Origin: Streptomyces sp. NBC_01551
GTDB lineage: Bacteria > Actinomycetota > Actinomycetes > Streptomycetales > Streptomycetaceae
DNA length: 17,364 bases
Direction: 5' to 3'
Assembly: GCF_026339935.1 (NCBI RefSeq)
Contig: NZ_JAPEPX010000010.1
Span: forward strand, 1-17,364
Below, in pieces: positions 9,201 to 17,364 of the stretch (position 1 is its first letter; every line of letters starts with the position of its first letter). The notes below the pieces were generated by a model, which worked only from the letters and a program-made list of their open reading frames with translations, searched no databases and had not been told where the DNA came from. Position numbers and translations under genes: made by a program.

Positions 9201-12200
9201 CGGGAGCATCCCGCTGCCGGCTTGGGCCCGGAGGGCGGCCAGGTCGAGCTTGACCGGCACGAGCAGCGGCTGCCCGGCGGCGCAGGCGGCGTCGAACAAC
9301 GCCGTGCCTTCAACGGCGGTGAGGGCGTTGACACCGCCACGGCCGAGTCGGGACACGTCCTCGGCGTCCAGAGCACCACCCATGCCACCGACCTCGGCCC
9401 ACAGACCCCAAGCCAGGGACGTGGCCGCCAGACCCTGGGCCCGACGGTGCGCGGCCAGGGCGTCCAGGAAGGTGTTGCCCGCCGCGTAGTTGGCCTGCCC
9501 CGCGCCACCGAACACACCGGCGGCAGACGAGAACAGCACGAACGCGGAGAGGTCCAGGTCCTGGGTGAGCTCGTGCAGGTTCCACGCCGCATCCACCTTC
9601 GGACGCAGCACCGCCGACAGACGCGCGGCCGTCAGCGAACCGACCACACCGTCATCAAGGACACCCGCCGTGTGCACGACCGCCGTCAGCGGGTGCTCCG
9701 CAGGAACGCCGGCGAGTACGGCGGCCAGCGCGTCCCGGTCGGCCACATCACACGCCGCCCACGACACCTCAGCGCCCAGACCGACAAGCTCGGCCGACAA
9801 CTCCGCCGCCTCACCACGACGGCTCACCAGCAGCAGACGACGCACACCGTGCTCAGCGACCAGATGCCGGGCAAACAGCCCGCCCAGCGAACCACTCGCA
9901 CCCGTCACCAACACCGTGCCATCGGCATCCCACTCGACGCCCGCACCAGCGGCGACCGCCGTACGCGCCAGCCTCGGCACCAGAACCGAACCACCCCGCA
10001 CCGCGACCTCGGACTCACCCGAAGCCAATACGGCGGGCAGCGCGCGGTAGGAGGCATCGGTGCCGTCCGTGTCGGCCAGGACGATCCGCCCCGGATTCTC
10101 CGACTGCGCCGAACGCACCAGACCCCACACCGAAGCCCGCACCAGGTCGGACACGCCCTCACCCGGTACGGCTTCCACCGCACCCTGGGTCAGGAACACC
10201 AGACGCGCATCCGCGAAACGATCCTCGGCCAGCCACTCCTTCAGCAGCTCCAGCACCCGACCCGTCTCCGCGTGCACCGCACCCGCCACACCCTCCGGAT
10301 CACTGACCCAGGACAGCGGCACGCACACCAGCGCCGGGTCCGCGAGCGTCGCGAGCCCACCGCTGTGCGCCTCGTAGCGCACACCCACCGCATCCAGACC
10401 GGCGTGAGCGTCCCCCAGCAGCGCCCAGGGACGCTGCTCCGACGCGGACACCGGGGCGAGCGGCACTGCCGCCCACCCGACCTGGAACAAAGACTCCAGA
10501 CGACCGCCGCGCGCCGCCCCGATCTGCTCGGGCGAGACCGCCCGCAGCACGAGCGACTCGACCGAGGCCACCGGTGCGCCCGCCAGGTCGGCGAGCTCCA
10601 GCGCGACCGCGTCGCGGCCGGCCGGGGCCAGGCGGACCCGTACCGCGGAGGCGCCGGCCGCGTGCAGCCGGACACCGCTCCAGGCGAACGGGAGCCGTCC
10701 CTGGCCGGTCTTCTCGACGAGCGCGCCGAGACCGGCCGCGTGGAGGGTCGCGTCCAGGAGCGCCGGGTGGAGACCGAACCAGTCGGCCGCTTCCGCGGTC
10801 GCCTCGTCCAGGCTCACCTCCGCGTACACCGCGTCGCCGTGGAGCCAGGCCGAGCGCAGGCCCTGGAAGGCGGGGCCGTAGTCGAATCCGGCCGCGGCGA
10901 GGCCTTCGTAGAGGCCGTCGATGTCCACCGGTTCGGCTCCGGTCGGCGGCCAGACCGTGAGGTCGGCTGCCGGGGTCGAGGCGTCGCCGGTGGTGAGGAC
11001 GCCGGCGGCGTGCCGCGTCCACGGCTCGTCGGCGGGGCTGTCCTCGTCACGGGAGTACAGCGACAGGGCACGTCGGCCGGATTCGTCGGCTCCGGCGACG
11101 GACAGCCGCAGCTGGACTCCGCCGCGCTCGGGCAGGACGAGCGGGGCCTCCAGGGTCAGCTCCTCCAGGACGTCGCAGCCGACCTGGTCGCCGGCTCGGA
11201 CGGCCAGTTCCACGAAGGCCGTGCCCGGCAGGAGCACCGAGCCGAGCACCGCGTGGTCCGCGAGCCAGGGGTGGGTGGTCGACGAGAGCCGGCCGGTGAA
11301 GAGGAACCCGTCCGAGTCGGGCAGTTCGACGGCCGCGCCGAGCAGCGGGTGGTCCGTCGTGCCGAGGCCGAAGCCTGCGGCGTCGCCCGGCGTGTTCTGT
11401 GCGGTGGGTGCCGAGTCGAGCCAGTACCAGTCGCGCTGGAAGGCGTACGTGGGCAGCTCGACCTGGCGTGCGGCGGTCGGGGCGAAGTACGCCTCCCAGT
11501 CCAGCGTCGCACCGTGGGTGTGGGCGAGGGCGAGGGCGTTGCTCAGGGTCTCGGACTCGGGCCGACCGGTGCGGAGGGCGGGCGCGAAGCGGGCCCCGTC
11601 CGCGGTCAGGCAGTCCTGGGCCATGGCGGAGAGGATGCCGTCGGGGCCGAGTTCGAGGTACGTCGTGGCTCCGGCGGCTTCCAGGGCGCGGATGCCGTCG
11701 AGGAAGCGGACCGCCTCGCGGACATGGCGGACCCAGAAGTCTGCCGATGCCATCTCGTCCGAGACGAGCGCGCCGGTGAGGTTGGAGACGACCGGGATGC
11801 GCGGGGCGCCGTACGACAGTTCCTCGGCGACCTTGCGGAAGTCGGCGAGCATGCCGTCCATGTGCGGCGAGTGGAAGGCGTGGCTGACGGTCAGCCGCTT
11901 GGACTTGCGGTCCGGGAAGGCCTCGGCGATCGCGACCGCCGCGTCCTCGTCACCCGCGACGACGACCGACCGGGGACCGTTGACCGCCGCGATGCTCACG
12001 CGCTCGGTCAGCAGCGGCAGCACCTCGTCCTCGGACGCCTGGAGCGCGATCATCACACCACCGGCCGGGAGCGCCTGCATCAGACGGCCACGAGCCGCGA
12101 CCAGCGTGCACGCGTCCTCCAGCGAGAACACACCCGCGACATGCGCGGCGGCAATCTCGCCGATGGAGTGACCGGACAGGAAGTCCGGCTTCACACCCCA

Positions 12201-15200
12201 CGACTCCAGCAGCCGGAACAACGCCACCTCGACCGCGAACAACGCCGGCTGGGTGAACTCCGTACGGTCCAGAACCGCGGAGTCCGAGCCGAACAGCACG
12301 TCCTTCAGGGGCAGTTCCAGCTGCCCGCACACCGCGTCCAGCGCGGCGGCGAACACCGGGTACGCCTCGTACAGCTCACGCCCCATGCCCAGCCGCTGGC
12401 TGCCCTGCCCCGTGAACAGGAACGCAAGCTTCCCGGTTCCGGCAGCGCCCACCGTGCCCCGCGTCACGGCAGCGTTGGCCAGGTCGTTCTTCCCCAGCGC
12501 CTCCAGCCCGCGCAGCAGTTCCTCGCGGTCGCCGGCCACGACCACCGCACGGTGGTCGAAGGCGGCGCGCCGGGTCGCCAGTGAGTAGGCCACGTCGGTG
12601 GCCCGCAGCTCGGCCGGCTCCCCCAGGTGCGTCCGCAGGCGGGCCGCCTGGCCGCGCAGCGCGTCCGCCGACCTGGCGGACAGCACGTACGGCAGCACCG
12701 GCACGCCATCGCCGTCGGCGGCGGTCACAGCCGCCTCCTCCGGAGCCTGCTCGATGATGGTGTGGGCGTTGGTGCCGCTGATGCCGAACGACGACACACC
12801 GGCCCGGCGCGGGCGGCCCGTCTCCGGCCACGGCGTGTTCTCGGTGAGCAGCGTGACGGCGCCGTCCTCCCAGTCCACGTGTGGGGTCGGCTCGTCCACG
12901 TGCAGCGTCTTGGGCAGGACCCCGTGCCGCATCGCCATGATCATCTTGATGATGCCCGCGACACCGGCGGCGGCCTGCGTGTGGCCCATGTTGGACTTGA
13001 TCGAGCCCAGCCACAGCGGCTCGTCCGCCGCACGCTCCCGGCCGTACGTCGCCAGCAGCGCCTGTGCCTCGATCGGGTCGCCCAGGGTCGTACCCGTGCC
13101 GTGCGCCTCGACCACGTCGATCTGCTCGCTGGTCAGTCCGCCGGAGGCCAGGGCCTGGCGGATGACGCGCTGCTGGGACGGACCGTTCGGGGCAGTCAGG
13201 CCGTTGGAGGCGCCGTCCTGGTTGATCGCGGAGCCCCGGACCACGGCCAGTACCGGGTGGCCGTTGCGGCGGGCGTCCGACAGCCGCTCGACGAGCAGCA
13301 TGCCCGCGCCCTCGGCCCAGCTGGTGCCGTCGGCGGCCGCGGCGAAGGACTTGATGCGGCCGTCGGCGGCCAGCCCGCGCTGGCGGCTGAACTCGGTGAA
13401 GGTGCCCGGCGTCGACATGACGGTGACGCCGCCGGCCAGTGCCATGGTGCATTCGCCGCCCCGCAGCGCCTGGATCGCCCAGTGCAGGGCGACGAGGGAG
13501 GAGGAGCAGGCCGTGTCGACGGTGACCGCAGGGCCTTCCAGGCCGAAGGCGTACGAGACGCGGCCCGAGGCGATGCTGCCGGAGTTGCCGGTGCCGAGGT
13601 ACCCCTCGACGCCGTCGGGCACGGAGGTGATCCGGGTGGCGTAGTCGTGGTACATGATGCCCGCGAAGACGCCGGTGCGGCTGCCCCGCATGGTGGCCGG
13701 GTCGATGCCGGCCCGCTCGAACGCCTCCCACGAGGTCTCCAGCAGCAGTCGCTGCTGCGGGTCCATGGCCACGGCCTCGCGCGGCGAGATCCCGAAGAAC
13801 GCCGGGTCGAACCGGCCCGCGTCGTGGAGGAAGCCGCCGGAGCGGGTGTAGCTGGTGCCCTTGCCGTCCGGGTCCGGGTCGTAGAGGGACTCCAGGTCCC
13901 AGCCGCGGCCCTGCGGGAACTCCGAGATGGCGTCGGTGCCACCCACCACCAGGCGCCACAGGTCCTCGGGGGTTTCGACCCCGCCGGGGTAGCGGCAGCT
14001 CATGCCGACGATCGCGATGGGGTCGTCGTGGAGCGCGGCGCCGAGGGACGCGGGCACGGCGGTGGCCGCGGCGGCCGTCTCCTCGTCCGGGGTCAGGGAC
14101 AGGCCCAGGACCTCGGTCCGCAGGTACGCCGCGAGCGCGCTCGGCGTGGGGTAGTCGAAGACGAGCGTGGCGGGCAGCCGTTCGCCGATGGCGGCGCCGA
14201 GGCGGTTGCGCAGCTCGACCGAGGTCAGGGAGTCGAAGCCGAGCTCCTTGAACGCCCGGTCGGCCGGCACCTCGTCGGTCGAGGCGTGGCCGAGTACGGC
14301 GGCCACCTCGGCCCGGACCGTCTCCAGCAGGGCCGCCTCCCGCTCTTCGGCGGGCAGCGCGGACAGCCGCGTACGGAGCGCGGCCCCGTCGGCCGTGGCA
14401 CCCTGGCCGACCGCCCGGCGTGCCGGTACGCGGACCAGGCCGCGCAGCAGGTCGGGAACCATGCCGGTGCGTGCCTGGGCGCGGAGGGCGGCCAGGTCGA
14501 GCGGGAGGGGTACGAGCAGCGGGTCGTCCGTGCGGCGGGCCGCGTCGAAGAGGGCGAGGCCGGTCTCCGGCGCGAGGACGCCGATGCCGCCGCGGTTGAT
14601 GCGGTCGCGGTCGCCGTCGGCCAGGTCACCGCCCATGCCGCCGACCCCGGTCCACAGGCCCCAGGCGAGGGAGGTGGCGGCCAGACCCTGGGCCCGGCGG
14701 TGGGCGGCCAGGGCGTCCAGGAAGGTGTTGCCCGCCGCGTAGTTGGCCTGGCCGGCGCCACCGAAGACACCAGCGGCCGAGGAGAACAGCACGAACGCGG
14801 AGAGGTCCAGGTCCTGGGTGAGCTCGTGCAGGTTCCACGCCGCATCGACCTTCGGCCGGAGTACGGCCGACAGACGCTCGGCGGTCAGCGAACCGACCAC
14901 ACCGTCGTCAAGGACACCGGCCGTGTGCACGACCGCCGTCAGCGGGTGCTCCGCAGGAACGCCGGCGAGTACCGCGGCCAGCGCTTCACGGTCGGCCACA
15001 TCACACGCCGCCCACGACACCTCAGCGCCCAGACCGACGAGCTCGGCCGACAACTCCGCCGCCTCACCACGACGGCTCACCAGCAGCAGACGCCGAACAC
15101 CGTGCTCGGCGACCAGATGCCGGGCAAACAGCCCGCCCAGCGAACCACTCGCACCCGTCACCAACACCGTGCCATCGGCATCCCACTCGACGCCCGCACC

Positions 15201-17364
15201 AGCGGCGACCGCCGTACGCGCCAGCCTCGGCACCAGAACCGCGCCACCCCGCACCGCGACCTCGGACTCGCCCGAGGCCAGCGCGGCCGACAGCCCGGCC
15301 TCGACGTCACCCTCGGCGTCGATGTCGACCAGGACGAGACGGCCCGGGTTCTCCGACTGCGCCGAGCGCACCAGACCCCACACCGGCGCGTGCGCCAGGT
15401 CGGACACGTCCTCACCCGGTACGGCGGCCACCGCGCCCCGGGTCAGGAACACCAGACGCGATTGCGCCGACCGCTCGTCGGCCAGCCAGTCGTTCAGCAG
15501 ACCCAGCACCCGGGCCGTCCCGGCGTGCACCGCGCCGACGACATCGCCGCCGGTCGGCTCCACGCACGGCACCACCAGCGCCGCCGGAGTCCCGTCCTCC
15601 TCACCCCACATCAGCCAGTCGTCGAAGGAGCCGCCACCGGCCGCCTCCGCCCACTCCACACGGAACAGGGCGTCACGGGTCAGGTCCGGCGTGGTGTCGA
15701 GCTGGTCCCGGCTGACGGATCGCAGGGCCAGGCCGGCGACCGAGGCCACCGGGGCCCCCGTGGTGTCGGCGATGGTGAGGGCGACCTCGCCGTTGCGGGC
15801 GGTGGTCAGGCGCACCCGGAGCGCCGAGGCGCCGACCGCGTGCAGGGAGACACCGGACCAGGAGAACGGGAGCCGTCCTTCGCCGCCGGCGGCGTCCGCG
15901 GTGCGCAGTCCGAGCGCGTGCAGGGACGCGTCGAGGAGGGCGGGGTGCAGGCCGAACCGTGCGGCGTCGTCGTCGGCCGCCTCGGGGAGCGCGACCTCGG
16001 CGTAGTAGGTGTCGTCTTGGCGCCAGGCGGCCCGCAGGCCCTGGAACACCGGGCCGTACCCGAATCCGGATTCCGCGAGGCCCTCGTACAGGCCCTCCAC
16101 GGGGACGGCCTCCGCTCCGGCCGGCGGCCACTCGGTGAGGCTCTGCGGGGCCTGGTCGGCCCCGGTGGCGAGCACACCGACGGCGTGCCGCGTCCACGGC
16201 GCATCCGGATCCACGCCCTCGGGACGGGAGTGGAGGGTGAGGCTGCGGCGCCGGCCCGACGCGTCGGCCGCTCCGACGGAGAGCCTCAGCTGTACGCCGC
16301 CGTGCTCGGGCAGCACGAGGGGGGCTTCCAGGGTGAGTTCGTCGACCAGGTCGCAGCCGACGTGCTCGCCGGCCCGGAGCGCGAGCTCGACGAAGGCCGT
16401 GCCGGGCAGGAGGGCGGAGTCCATGACCCGGTGGTCCCCGAGCCAGGGGTGGGTGGTCAGCGACAGCCGTCCGGTGAAGAGGTGGCCGTCGGAGTCGGGC
16501 AGTTGGACCTCGGCGCCGAGCAGCGGGTGGTCGGCGGTGCCGAGCCCGGCCGCCGCGACGTCGCCGTCCGCGCGGCCGGCGTCGAGCCAGTAGACGCTGC
16601 GCTGGAAGGCGTACGTCGGCAGGTCGACGCGCCGGACCCCGAGCGGGGCGTAGAACGCGGGCCAGTCGACGGCGGTGCCGCGCACGTACGCGGTGGAAAG
16701 CGCCGAGAGCAGGGTCTCGGGCTCGTCGCGTCCCGCGCGCAGGGCGGGGGCGAAGGCCGCGGAGCCGCTGTCGTCGGTCAGGCAGGTCTGTGCCATCGCG
16801 GAGAGCACGCCGTCGGGGCCGAGTTCGAGGTACGTCGTGACTCCGGCGGCCTCCAGGGCGCGGACGCCGTCCAGGAAGCGGACCGCCTCGCGGACGTGGC
16901 GGACCCAGAAGTCGGCCGAGCCCATCTCGTCGGTGATCAGCGCGCCGGTCAGGTTGGAGACGACCGGGATCCGGGGGCTCGCGTACGCCAGCCCCTCCGC
17001 CACCTGGCGGAAGGCGTCGAGCATGCCGTCCATGTGGGGCGAGTGGAAAGCGTGGCTGACGGTCAGCCGCTTGGCCTTCCGGTCGGCGAACGACTCGGCG
17101 ACCGCGGCCGCCGCGTCTTCGTCACCGGCGATGACCACCGAGCGCGGGCCGTTGACGGCCGCGATGCTGACGCGGTCGGTCAGCATCGGCAGGACCTCGT
17201 CCTCCGACGCCTCCACCGCGATCATGACCCCACCCGCGGGCAGCGCCTGCATCAGGCGGCCGCGCGCCGCGACCAGCGTGCACGCGTCCTCCAGCGAGAA
17301 CACACCCGCAACATGCGCGGCGGCGATCTCACCGATCGAGTGACCCGACAGGAAGTCCGGCTTC
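3210..17364 (-). CDS. Type I modular PKS, polyene-type: (AT)-DH-KR-ACP, then two full KS-AT-DH-KR-ACP modules; 5'-partial
   Basis: This is a giant multidomain enzyme that extends an acyl chain on ACP-bound phosphopantetheine using malonyl-CoA. The frame is open from the window edge (first full codon 17363-17361) to the TGA at 3212-3210, which gives 4717 residues. The true start lies outside, because the sequence opens inside an AT just before its GHSIGE motif. Approximate domain order: AT 16745-17364, DH 15720-16550, KR with its structural half 14590-15670, ACP 14120-14322; KS 12740-14026, AT 11590-12437, DH 10550-11370, KR 9330-10490, ACP 8870-9072; KS 7520-8801, AT 6365-7220, DH 5330-6155, KR 3960-5270, ACP 3479-3680; docking tail 3213-3455. 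All ATs look malonyl-specific, all KRs are B-type with full active sites, and there is no ER. Successive DH-KR modules are typical of polyene synthases, so the inferred product is a conjugated polyenoyl chain. It is followed after 146 bases by a second PKS gene on the same strand. Confidence 0.97.
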   Translation of the reverse strand, partial: KPDFLSGHSIGEIAAAHVAGVFSLEDACTLVAARGRLMQALPAGGVMIAVEASEDEVLPMLTDRVSIAAVNGPRSVVIAGDEDAAAAVAESFADRKAKRLTVSHAFHSPHMDGMLDAFRQVAEGLAYASPRIPVVSNLTGALITDEMGSADFWVRHVREAVRFLDGVRALEAAGVTTYLELGPDGVLSAMAQTCLTDDSGSAAFAPALRAGRDEPETLLSALSTAYVRGTAVDWPAFYAPLGVRRVDLPTYAFQRSVYWLDAGRADGDVAAAGLGTADHPLLGAEVQLPDSDGHLFTGRLSLTTHPWLGDHRVMDSALLPGTAFVELALRAGEHVGCDLVDELTLEAPLVLPEHGGVQLRLSVGAADASGRRRSLTLHSRPEGVDPDAPWTRHAVGVLATGADQAPQSLTEWPPAGAEAVPVEGLYEGLAESGFGYGPVFQGLRAAWRQDDTYYAEVALPEAADDDAARFGLHPALLDASLHALGLRTADAAGGEGRLPFSWSGVSLHAVGASALRVRLTTARNGEVALTIADTTGAPVASVAGLALRSVSRDQLDTTPDLTRDALFRVEWAEAAGGGSFDDWLMWGEEDGTPAALVVPCVEPTGGDVVGAVHAGTARVLGLLNDWLADERSAQSRLVFLTRGAVAAVPGEDVSDLAHAPVWGLVRSAQSENPGRLVLVDIDAEGDVEAGLSAALASGESEVAVRGGAVLVPRLARTAVAAGAGVEWDADGTVLVTGASGSLGGLFARHLVAEHGVRRLLLVSRRGEAAELSAELVGLGAEVSWAACDVADREALAAVLAGVPAEHPLTAVVHTAGVLDDGVVGSLTAERLSAVLRPKVDAAWNLHELTQDLDLSAFVLFSSAAGVFGGAGQANYAAGNTFLDALAAHRRAQGLAATSLAWGLWTGVGGMGGDLADGDRDRINRGGIGVLAPETGLALFDAARRTDDPLLVPLPLDLAALRAQARTGMVPDLLRGLVRVPARRAVGQGATADGAALRTRLSALPAEEREAALLETVRAEVAAVLGHASTDEVPADRAFKELGFDSLTSVELRNRLGAAIGERLPATLVFDYPTPSALAAYLRTEVLGLSLTPDEETAAAATAVPASLGAALHDDPIAIVGMSCRYPGGVETPEDLWRLVVGGTDAISEFPQGRGWDLESLYDPDPDGKGTSYTRSGGFLHDAGRFDPAFFGISPREAVAMDPQQRLLLETSWEAFERAGIDPATMRGSRTGVFAGIMYHDYATRITSVPDGVEGYLGTGNSGSIASGRVSYAFGLEGPAVTVDTACSSSLVALHWAIQALRGGECTMALAGGVTVMSTPGTFTEFSRQRGLAADGRIKSFAAAADGTSWAEGAGMLLVERLSDARRNGHPVLAVVRGSAINQDGASNGLTAPNGPSQQRVIRQALASGGLTSEQIDVVEAHGTGTTLGDPIEAQALLATYGRERAADEPLWLGSIKSNMGHTQAAAGVAGIIKMIMAMRHGVLPKTLHVDEPTPHVDWEDGAVTLLTENTPWPETGRPRRAGVSSFGISGTNAHTIIEQAPEEAAVTAADGDGVPVLPYVLSARSADALRGQAARLRTHLGEPAELRATDVAYSLATRRAAFDHRAVVVAGDREELLRGLEALGKNDLANAAVTRGTVGAAGTGKLAFLFTGQGSQRLGMGRELYEAYPVFAAALDAVCGQLELPLKDVLFGSDSAVLDRTEFTQPALFAVEVALFRLLESWGVKPDFLSGHSIGEIAAAHVAGVFSLEDACTLVAARGRLMQALPAGGVMIALQASEDEVLPLLTERVSIAAVNGPRSVVVAGDEDAAVAIAEAFPDRKSKRLTVSHAFHSPHMDGMLADFRKVAEELSYGAPRIPVVSNLTGALVSDEMASADFWVRHVREAVRFLDGIRALEAAGATTYLELGPDGILSAMAQDCLTADGARFAPALRTGRPESETLSNALALAHTHGATLDWEAYFAPTAARQVELPTYAFQRDWYWLDSAPTAQNTPGDAAGFGLGTTDHPLLGAAVELPDSDGFLFTGRLSSTTHPWLADHAVLGSVLLPGTAFVELAVRAGDQVGCDVLEELTLEAPLVLPERGGVQLRLSVAGADESGRRALSLYSRDEDSPADEPWTRHAAGVLTTGDASTPAADLTVWPPTGAEPVDIDGLYEGLAAAGFDYGPAFQGLRSAWLHGDAVYAEVSLDEATAEAADWFGLHPALLDATLHAAGLGALVEKTGQGRLPFAWSGVRLHAAGASAVRVRLAPAGRDAVALELADLAGAPVASVESLVLRAVSPEQIGAARGGRLESLFQVGWAAVPLAPVSASEQRPWALLGDAHAGLDAVGVRYEAHSGGLATLADPALVCVPLSWVSDPEGVAGAVHAETGRVLELLKEWLAEDRFADARLVFLTQGAVEAVPGEGVSDLVRASVWGLVRSAQSENPGRIVLADTDGTDASYRALPAVLASGESEVAVRGGSVLVPRLARTAVAAGAGVEWDADGTVLVTGASGSLGGLFARHLVAEHGVRRLLLVSRRGEAAELSAELVGLGAEVSWAACDVADRDALAAVLAGVPAEHPLTAVVHTAGVLDDGVVGSLTAARLSAVLRPKVDAAWNLHELTQDLDLSAFVLFSSAAGVFGGAGQANYAAGNTFLDALAAHRRAQGLAATSLAWGLWAEVGGMGGALDAEDVSRLGRGGVNALTAVEGTALFDAACAAGQPLLVPVKLDLAALRAQAGSGMLPPLLSGLVRTPARRAADTTAPDASGPAARLVGLTDAEQLLFVLDLVRNQVAAVLGHAGPEAVEADRSFRELGFDSLTAVELRNLIGAATGLRLPATLVFDYPTSTVLADHLRAELLGTVPAAPSAPVAVAVRDDEPIAIVGLGCRYPGGVESPEALWQLVLEGRDVISGFPDDRGWDVDALFDTDPGHEGTSYAREGGFLSDASAFDPAFFGISPREAVAMDPQQRLLLETSWEAFERAGIDPRTLRGSRTGVFAGVMYHDYASRLAALPEGVEGFLGTGNAASVISGRLSYTFGLEGPAVTVDTACSSSLVALHLAVQALRSGECSLALAGGVTVMATPAAFVEFSRQRGLAADGRCKAFSADADGTGWSEGAGVLLVERLSDARRNGHPVLAVVRGTAINQDGASNGLTAPNGPSQQRVIRQALSNAGLSAADVDAVEAHGTGTTLGDPIEAQALLATYGQDRPADRPLLLGSIKSNMGHTQAAAGVAGIIKMVMAMRHGVLPKTLYVDQPTPHVDWAAGAVSLLDSATDWPRTGRPRRAAVSSFGFSGTNAHAVIEQAPEPVEPEAGTVPARVPGSLPWLLSAKDPQALRDQAARLAAHVVEHPELSLVDVGHALATSRTALDRRAAVVAEDREGFLAGLAALAEGEWAAGLLEGSPTVGKLAFLFTGQGSQRLGMGRELYETYPVFAAALDAVGERLDLELPLKEALFGDEADLLDRTEYAQPALFAVEVALFRLLESYGVQPDYLSGHSIGEIAAAHVAGVLSLDDACALVAARGRLMQALPAGGVMIAVQASEDEVLPLLTDRVSIAAVNGPQSVVVAGDEDAATAIAESFPDRKTKRLTVSHAFHSPHMDGMLDAFREVVEGLTYASPRIPIVSNLTGALVTDDEMGSADFWVRHVREGVRFLDGIRALEDAGAATYLELGPEAVLSALAQDCLTRDGAAFLPVLRAERPEEATLGSALAQAHLRGIAVDWDAYYTGTGARRADLPTYPFQRQRYWLEAPAHALSGDVASAGLGPTAHPLLGAAVDLPDSDGFLFTGRLSLRTHFWLADHRVAGTVLLPGAALVELAVRAGDHAGCGRLDELTLEAPLVLTETGGTQLRLAVAEPDAQGRRAFQVYSRPEQTAPDEPWTRHADGVLAPEATDTGIEALGEWPPAGAVACPVDDLYPGFDGIGLGYGPAFRNLRRAYRLGDEVFAEVTLDEDRLPEAAPYGLHPALLDAALHAVGLGEFFPEGPQGARLPFSWDGVRLHAAGAAGLRVRMAPAGRDAVTLTLWDGSGEPVLTVDSLVLRPFAADGIAAAAGSGTGPVREALFQVDWTALTLPEAAPESGAGWALLGADPLKTGAGLERAGILDDACGSAYPDLNALGEAFDVAEALGEPAPETVLVSPAPDLAAPDAASAAHAATAHALDLVQGWLADERFAASRLAVVTRGAVAADPDEDVTDLAHAAVWGLVRSAQAEHPGRFVLVDLDGEAPSYGALPAALATDETQLALRGGTVRAPRLARAALTPPAPAAAAEGEGEGEGEGATRAVDPEGTVLITGATGTLGGLFARHLVAEHGVRHLLLTSRRGAAADGATELADQLVASGARVTWAACDAADRDALAALLASVPAGHPLTAVVHTAGVLDDGTVTSLTHERVAKVLRPKADAAWNLHELTRHLDLAAFVLFSSAAGVFGNAGQANYAAGNTFLDALAQHRRAQGLAGLSLAWGLWDDEAGMAATLDDQDRRRLGRGSMNALSEADGLALFDAALRASTAAVAEAGEPGSASLLVPARIDLAALQAQVGDTVAPLLRGLLRTPVRRRTSGGASADAPGTLADRLAQLPPAERDRVLLDTVCTHVAQVLGHNGAAAIEPGSAFKELGFDSLTAVELRNRLGAATGLRLPATLIFDYPTPEQLSGYLRSALPLGAGGPTVFGELDRLESALGAVDATDADSVTRSRITMRLQALMAKWNAGQDTGRRTGTDEDTDDDLDAVTDDELFDLLDDELGA
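3213..3455 (-). other. C-terminal docking domain of gene 1 protein
   Basis: After the last ACP the protein continues for about 80 residues, from [13 protein letters not shown] through [13 protein letters not shown] to a strongly acidic end, [15 protein letters not shown]. This is the usual layout of class 1a-type C-terminal PKS docking domains: two dimerising helices, a flexible stretch, and a final acidic helix that binds the next subunit. It is expected to pair with the basic coiled coil at the start of the gene 2 protein, fixing the order gene 1 then gene 2. The pairing is inferred from family knowledge and from the complementary charge. Confidence 0.88.
3479..8801 (-). other. PKS module C: KS-AT(malonyl)-DH-KR-ACP
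   Basis: This is the last module of gene 1. KS: active Cys at 8285-8283 in DTACSSS, with both His motifs present. AT: GHSIGE Ser at 6944-6942 and HAFH at 6659-6648, so malonyl-specific. [12 protein letters not shown] (6035-6006) is intact, although the preceding conserved HPWL reads HFWL and LLPGTAF reads LLPGAAL; LLDAALH is present. The structural half of the KR is longer than in modules A and B. The catalytic half has TGATGTLGG (4565-4539), LDD, and Tyr at 4136-4134. A Glu-Gly dipeptide repeat precedes the catalytic half. ACP: GFDSL Ser at 3590-3588. The expected output is a trans double bond, delivered to gene 2 through the docking tail. Confidence 0.95.
4605..4634 (-). repeat. Five in-frame hexanucleotide repeats coding (Glu-Gly)5 in module C
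   Basis: GCCCTC is repeated five times without a mismatch on the plus strand (coding GAGGGC). This makes [10 protein letters not shown] between the structural half and the NADPH-binding half of the module C KR. The corresponding linkers of modules A and B lack it. It should be a flexible surface linker, and copy-number changes would stay in frame. Confidence 0.93.
8870..14026 (-). other. PKS module B: KS-AT(malonyl)-DH-KR-ACP
   Basis: This is a complete module. KS: the active Cys in DTACSSS is at 13508-13506, with EAHGTGT and [10 protein letters not shown] following. AT: GHSIGE has Ser at 12167-12165 and HAFH is at 11882-11871, so malonyl-CoA is the expected extender. [12 protein letters not shown] (11255-11226) is a textbook HxxxGxxxxP, and LLDATLH supplies the second catalytic residue. 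[11 protein letters not shown] (9905-9879), LDD, and Tyr at 9488-9486 indicate an active B-type reductase. ACP: GFDSL has Ser at 8981-8979. No ER lies between the KR structural and catalytic halves. The expected output is a trans double bond. The KR is almost identical in DNA to that of module A over several hundred bases and uses atypical wobble bases. Confidence 0.95.
9541..9988 (-). repeat. KR tract of module B, near-identical to module A
   Basis: These bases align without gaps to 14794-15241, an offset of 5253 bases. I count 16 mismatches in 448 positions, including a run of 133 identical bases (9856-9988). The tract codes for the NADPH-binding and central part of the KR. Flanking DNA of the two modules is much less alike, so this looks like gene conversion or a recent domain duplication. 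Confidence 0.88.
14120..17364 (-). other. PKS module A (partial): AT(malonyl)-DH-KR-ACP
   Basis: The KS and the N-terminal part of the AT lie outside the window. The AT keeps [14 protein letters not shown] at the edge and HAFH at 17054-17043, which marks malonyl-CoA use. The DH has its catalytic His at 16433-16431, but the motif reads [10 protein letters not shown] (16433-16404), with Asp for the usual Gly; the partner Asp in LLDASLH is present. The KR has TGASGSLGG (15158-15132) for NADPH binding, HTAGVLDD (B-type), FSSAAG, and NYAAGN with Tyr at 14741-14739. The ACP has GFDSL with the phosphopantetheine Ser at 14231-14229. Known family logic gives one C2 unit finished as a trans alkene if the DH works, or as a D-hydroxyl if it does not. 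Confidence 0.92.
14794..15241 (-). repeat. KR tract of module A, partner of the module B copy
   Basis: This is the second copy of the tract described for module B, with the 133-base perfect stretch at 15109-15241. Both copies share the same atypical wobble bases (many codons ending in G or T rather than C), so they appear to share a recent source. Confidence 0.88.

Noticed and set aside
3108..12584. Very long plus-strand open frame (about 3158 codons) opposite gene 1
   Set aside because: It is an antisense shadow: its product is Gly/Arg-rich with no recognisable domain, while the minus strand shows full PKS catalytic motifs throughout. Strong GC bias at wobble positions removes stops from the opposite strand.

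Overview
The window is the inside of a type I modular polyketide synthase (PKS) locus from a high-GC actinomycete, most likely Streptomyces or a relative. The reasons are the very high G+C, the strong preference for codons ending in G or C, and the family-specific docking and catalytic motifs. Everything real is on the minus strand and is read from high to low coordinates. Two giant genes are present, and both run off the window.

Gene 1 (17364 down to 3210; its 5' end lies outside) supplies 4717 visible residues. They comprise the rest of an AT-DH-KR-ACP module (module A), two complete KS-AT-DH-KR-ACP modules (B and C), and a C-terminal docking tail. All three ATs carry malonyl-CoA motifs (GHSIGE plus HAFH). 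All three KRs have an intact Ser/Tyr/Asn set and the LDD signature of B-type reductases. No ER domain is present. Each module should therefore add C2 and leave a trans double bond, so gene 1 makes at least a triene, as expected inside a polyene PKS. One caveat is that the module A DH has Asp where the HxxxGxxxxP motif has Gly.

A spacer of 146 bases (3064-3209) follows. It holds a perfect 12-bp GC-rich hairpin right after the gene 1 stop, seven perfect copies of a 9-bp direct repeat, and a Shine-Dalgarno sequence for gene 2.

Gene 2 (3063 down to 1; its 3' end lies outside) supplies the first 1021 residues: an N-terminal coiled-coil docking helix, a KS, an AT with methylmalonyl-CoA motifs (GHSQGE plus YASH), and then a DH-less linker leading into the structural half of a KR. 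It should take the chain from the gene 1 C-terminus, add a propionate unit and probably reduce it to an alcohol. The predicted local product is polyene-CH(OH)-CH(CH3)-CO-.

The enzymology is a recognisable polyene-type assembly line rather than a new system. The points worth attention are signs of mosaic evolution (a near-identical KR tract in modules A and B with atypical wobble usage, and a methylmalonyl AT with foreign codon style behind a polyene-type KS), the unusual spacer, an in-frame hexanucleotide repeat inside module C, and the substituted DH motif. The final product and the gene names cannot be decided from this window.
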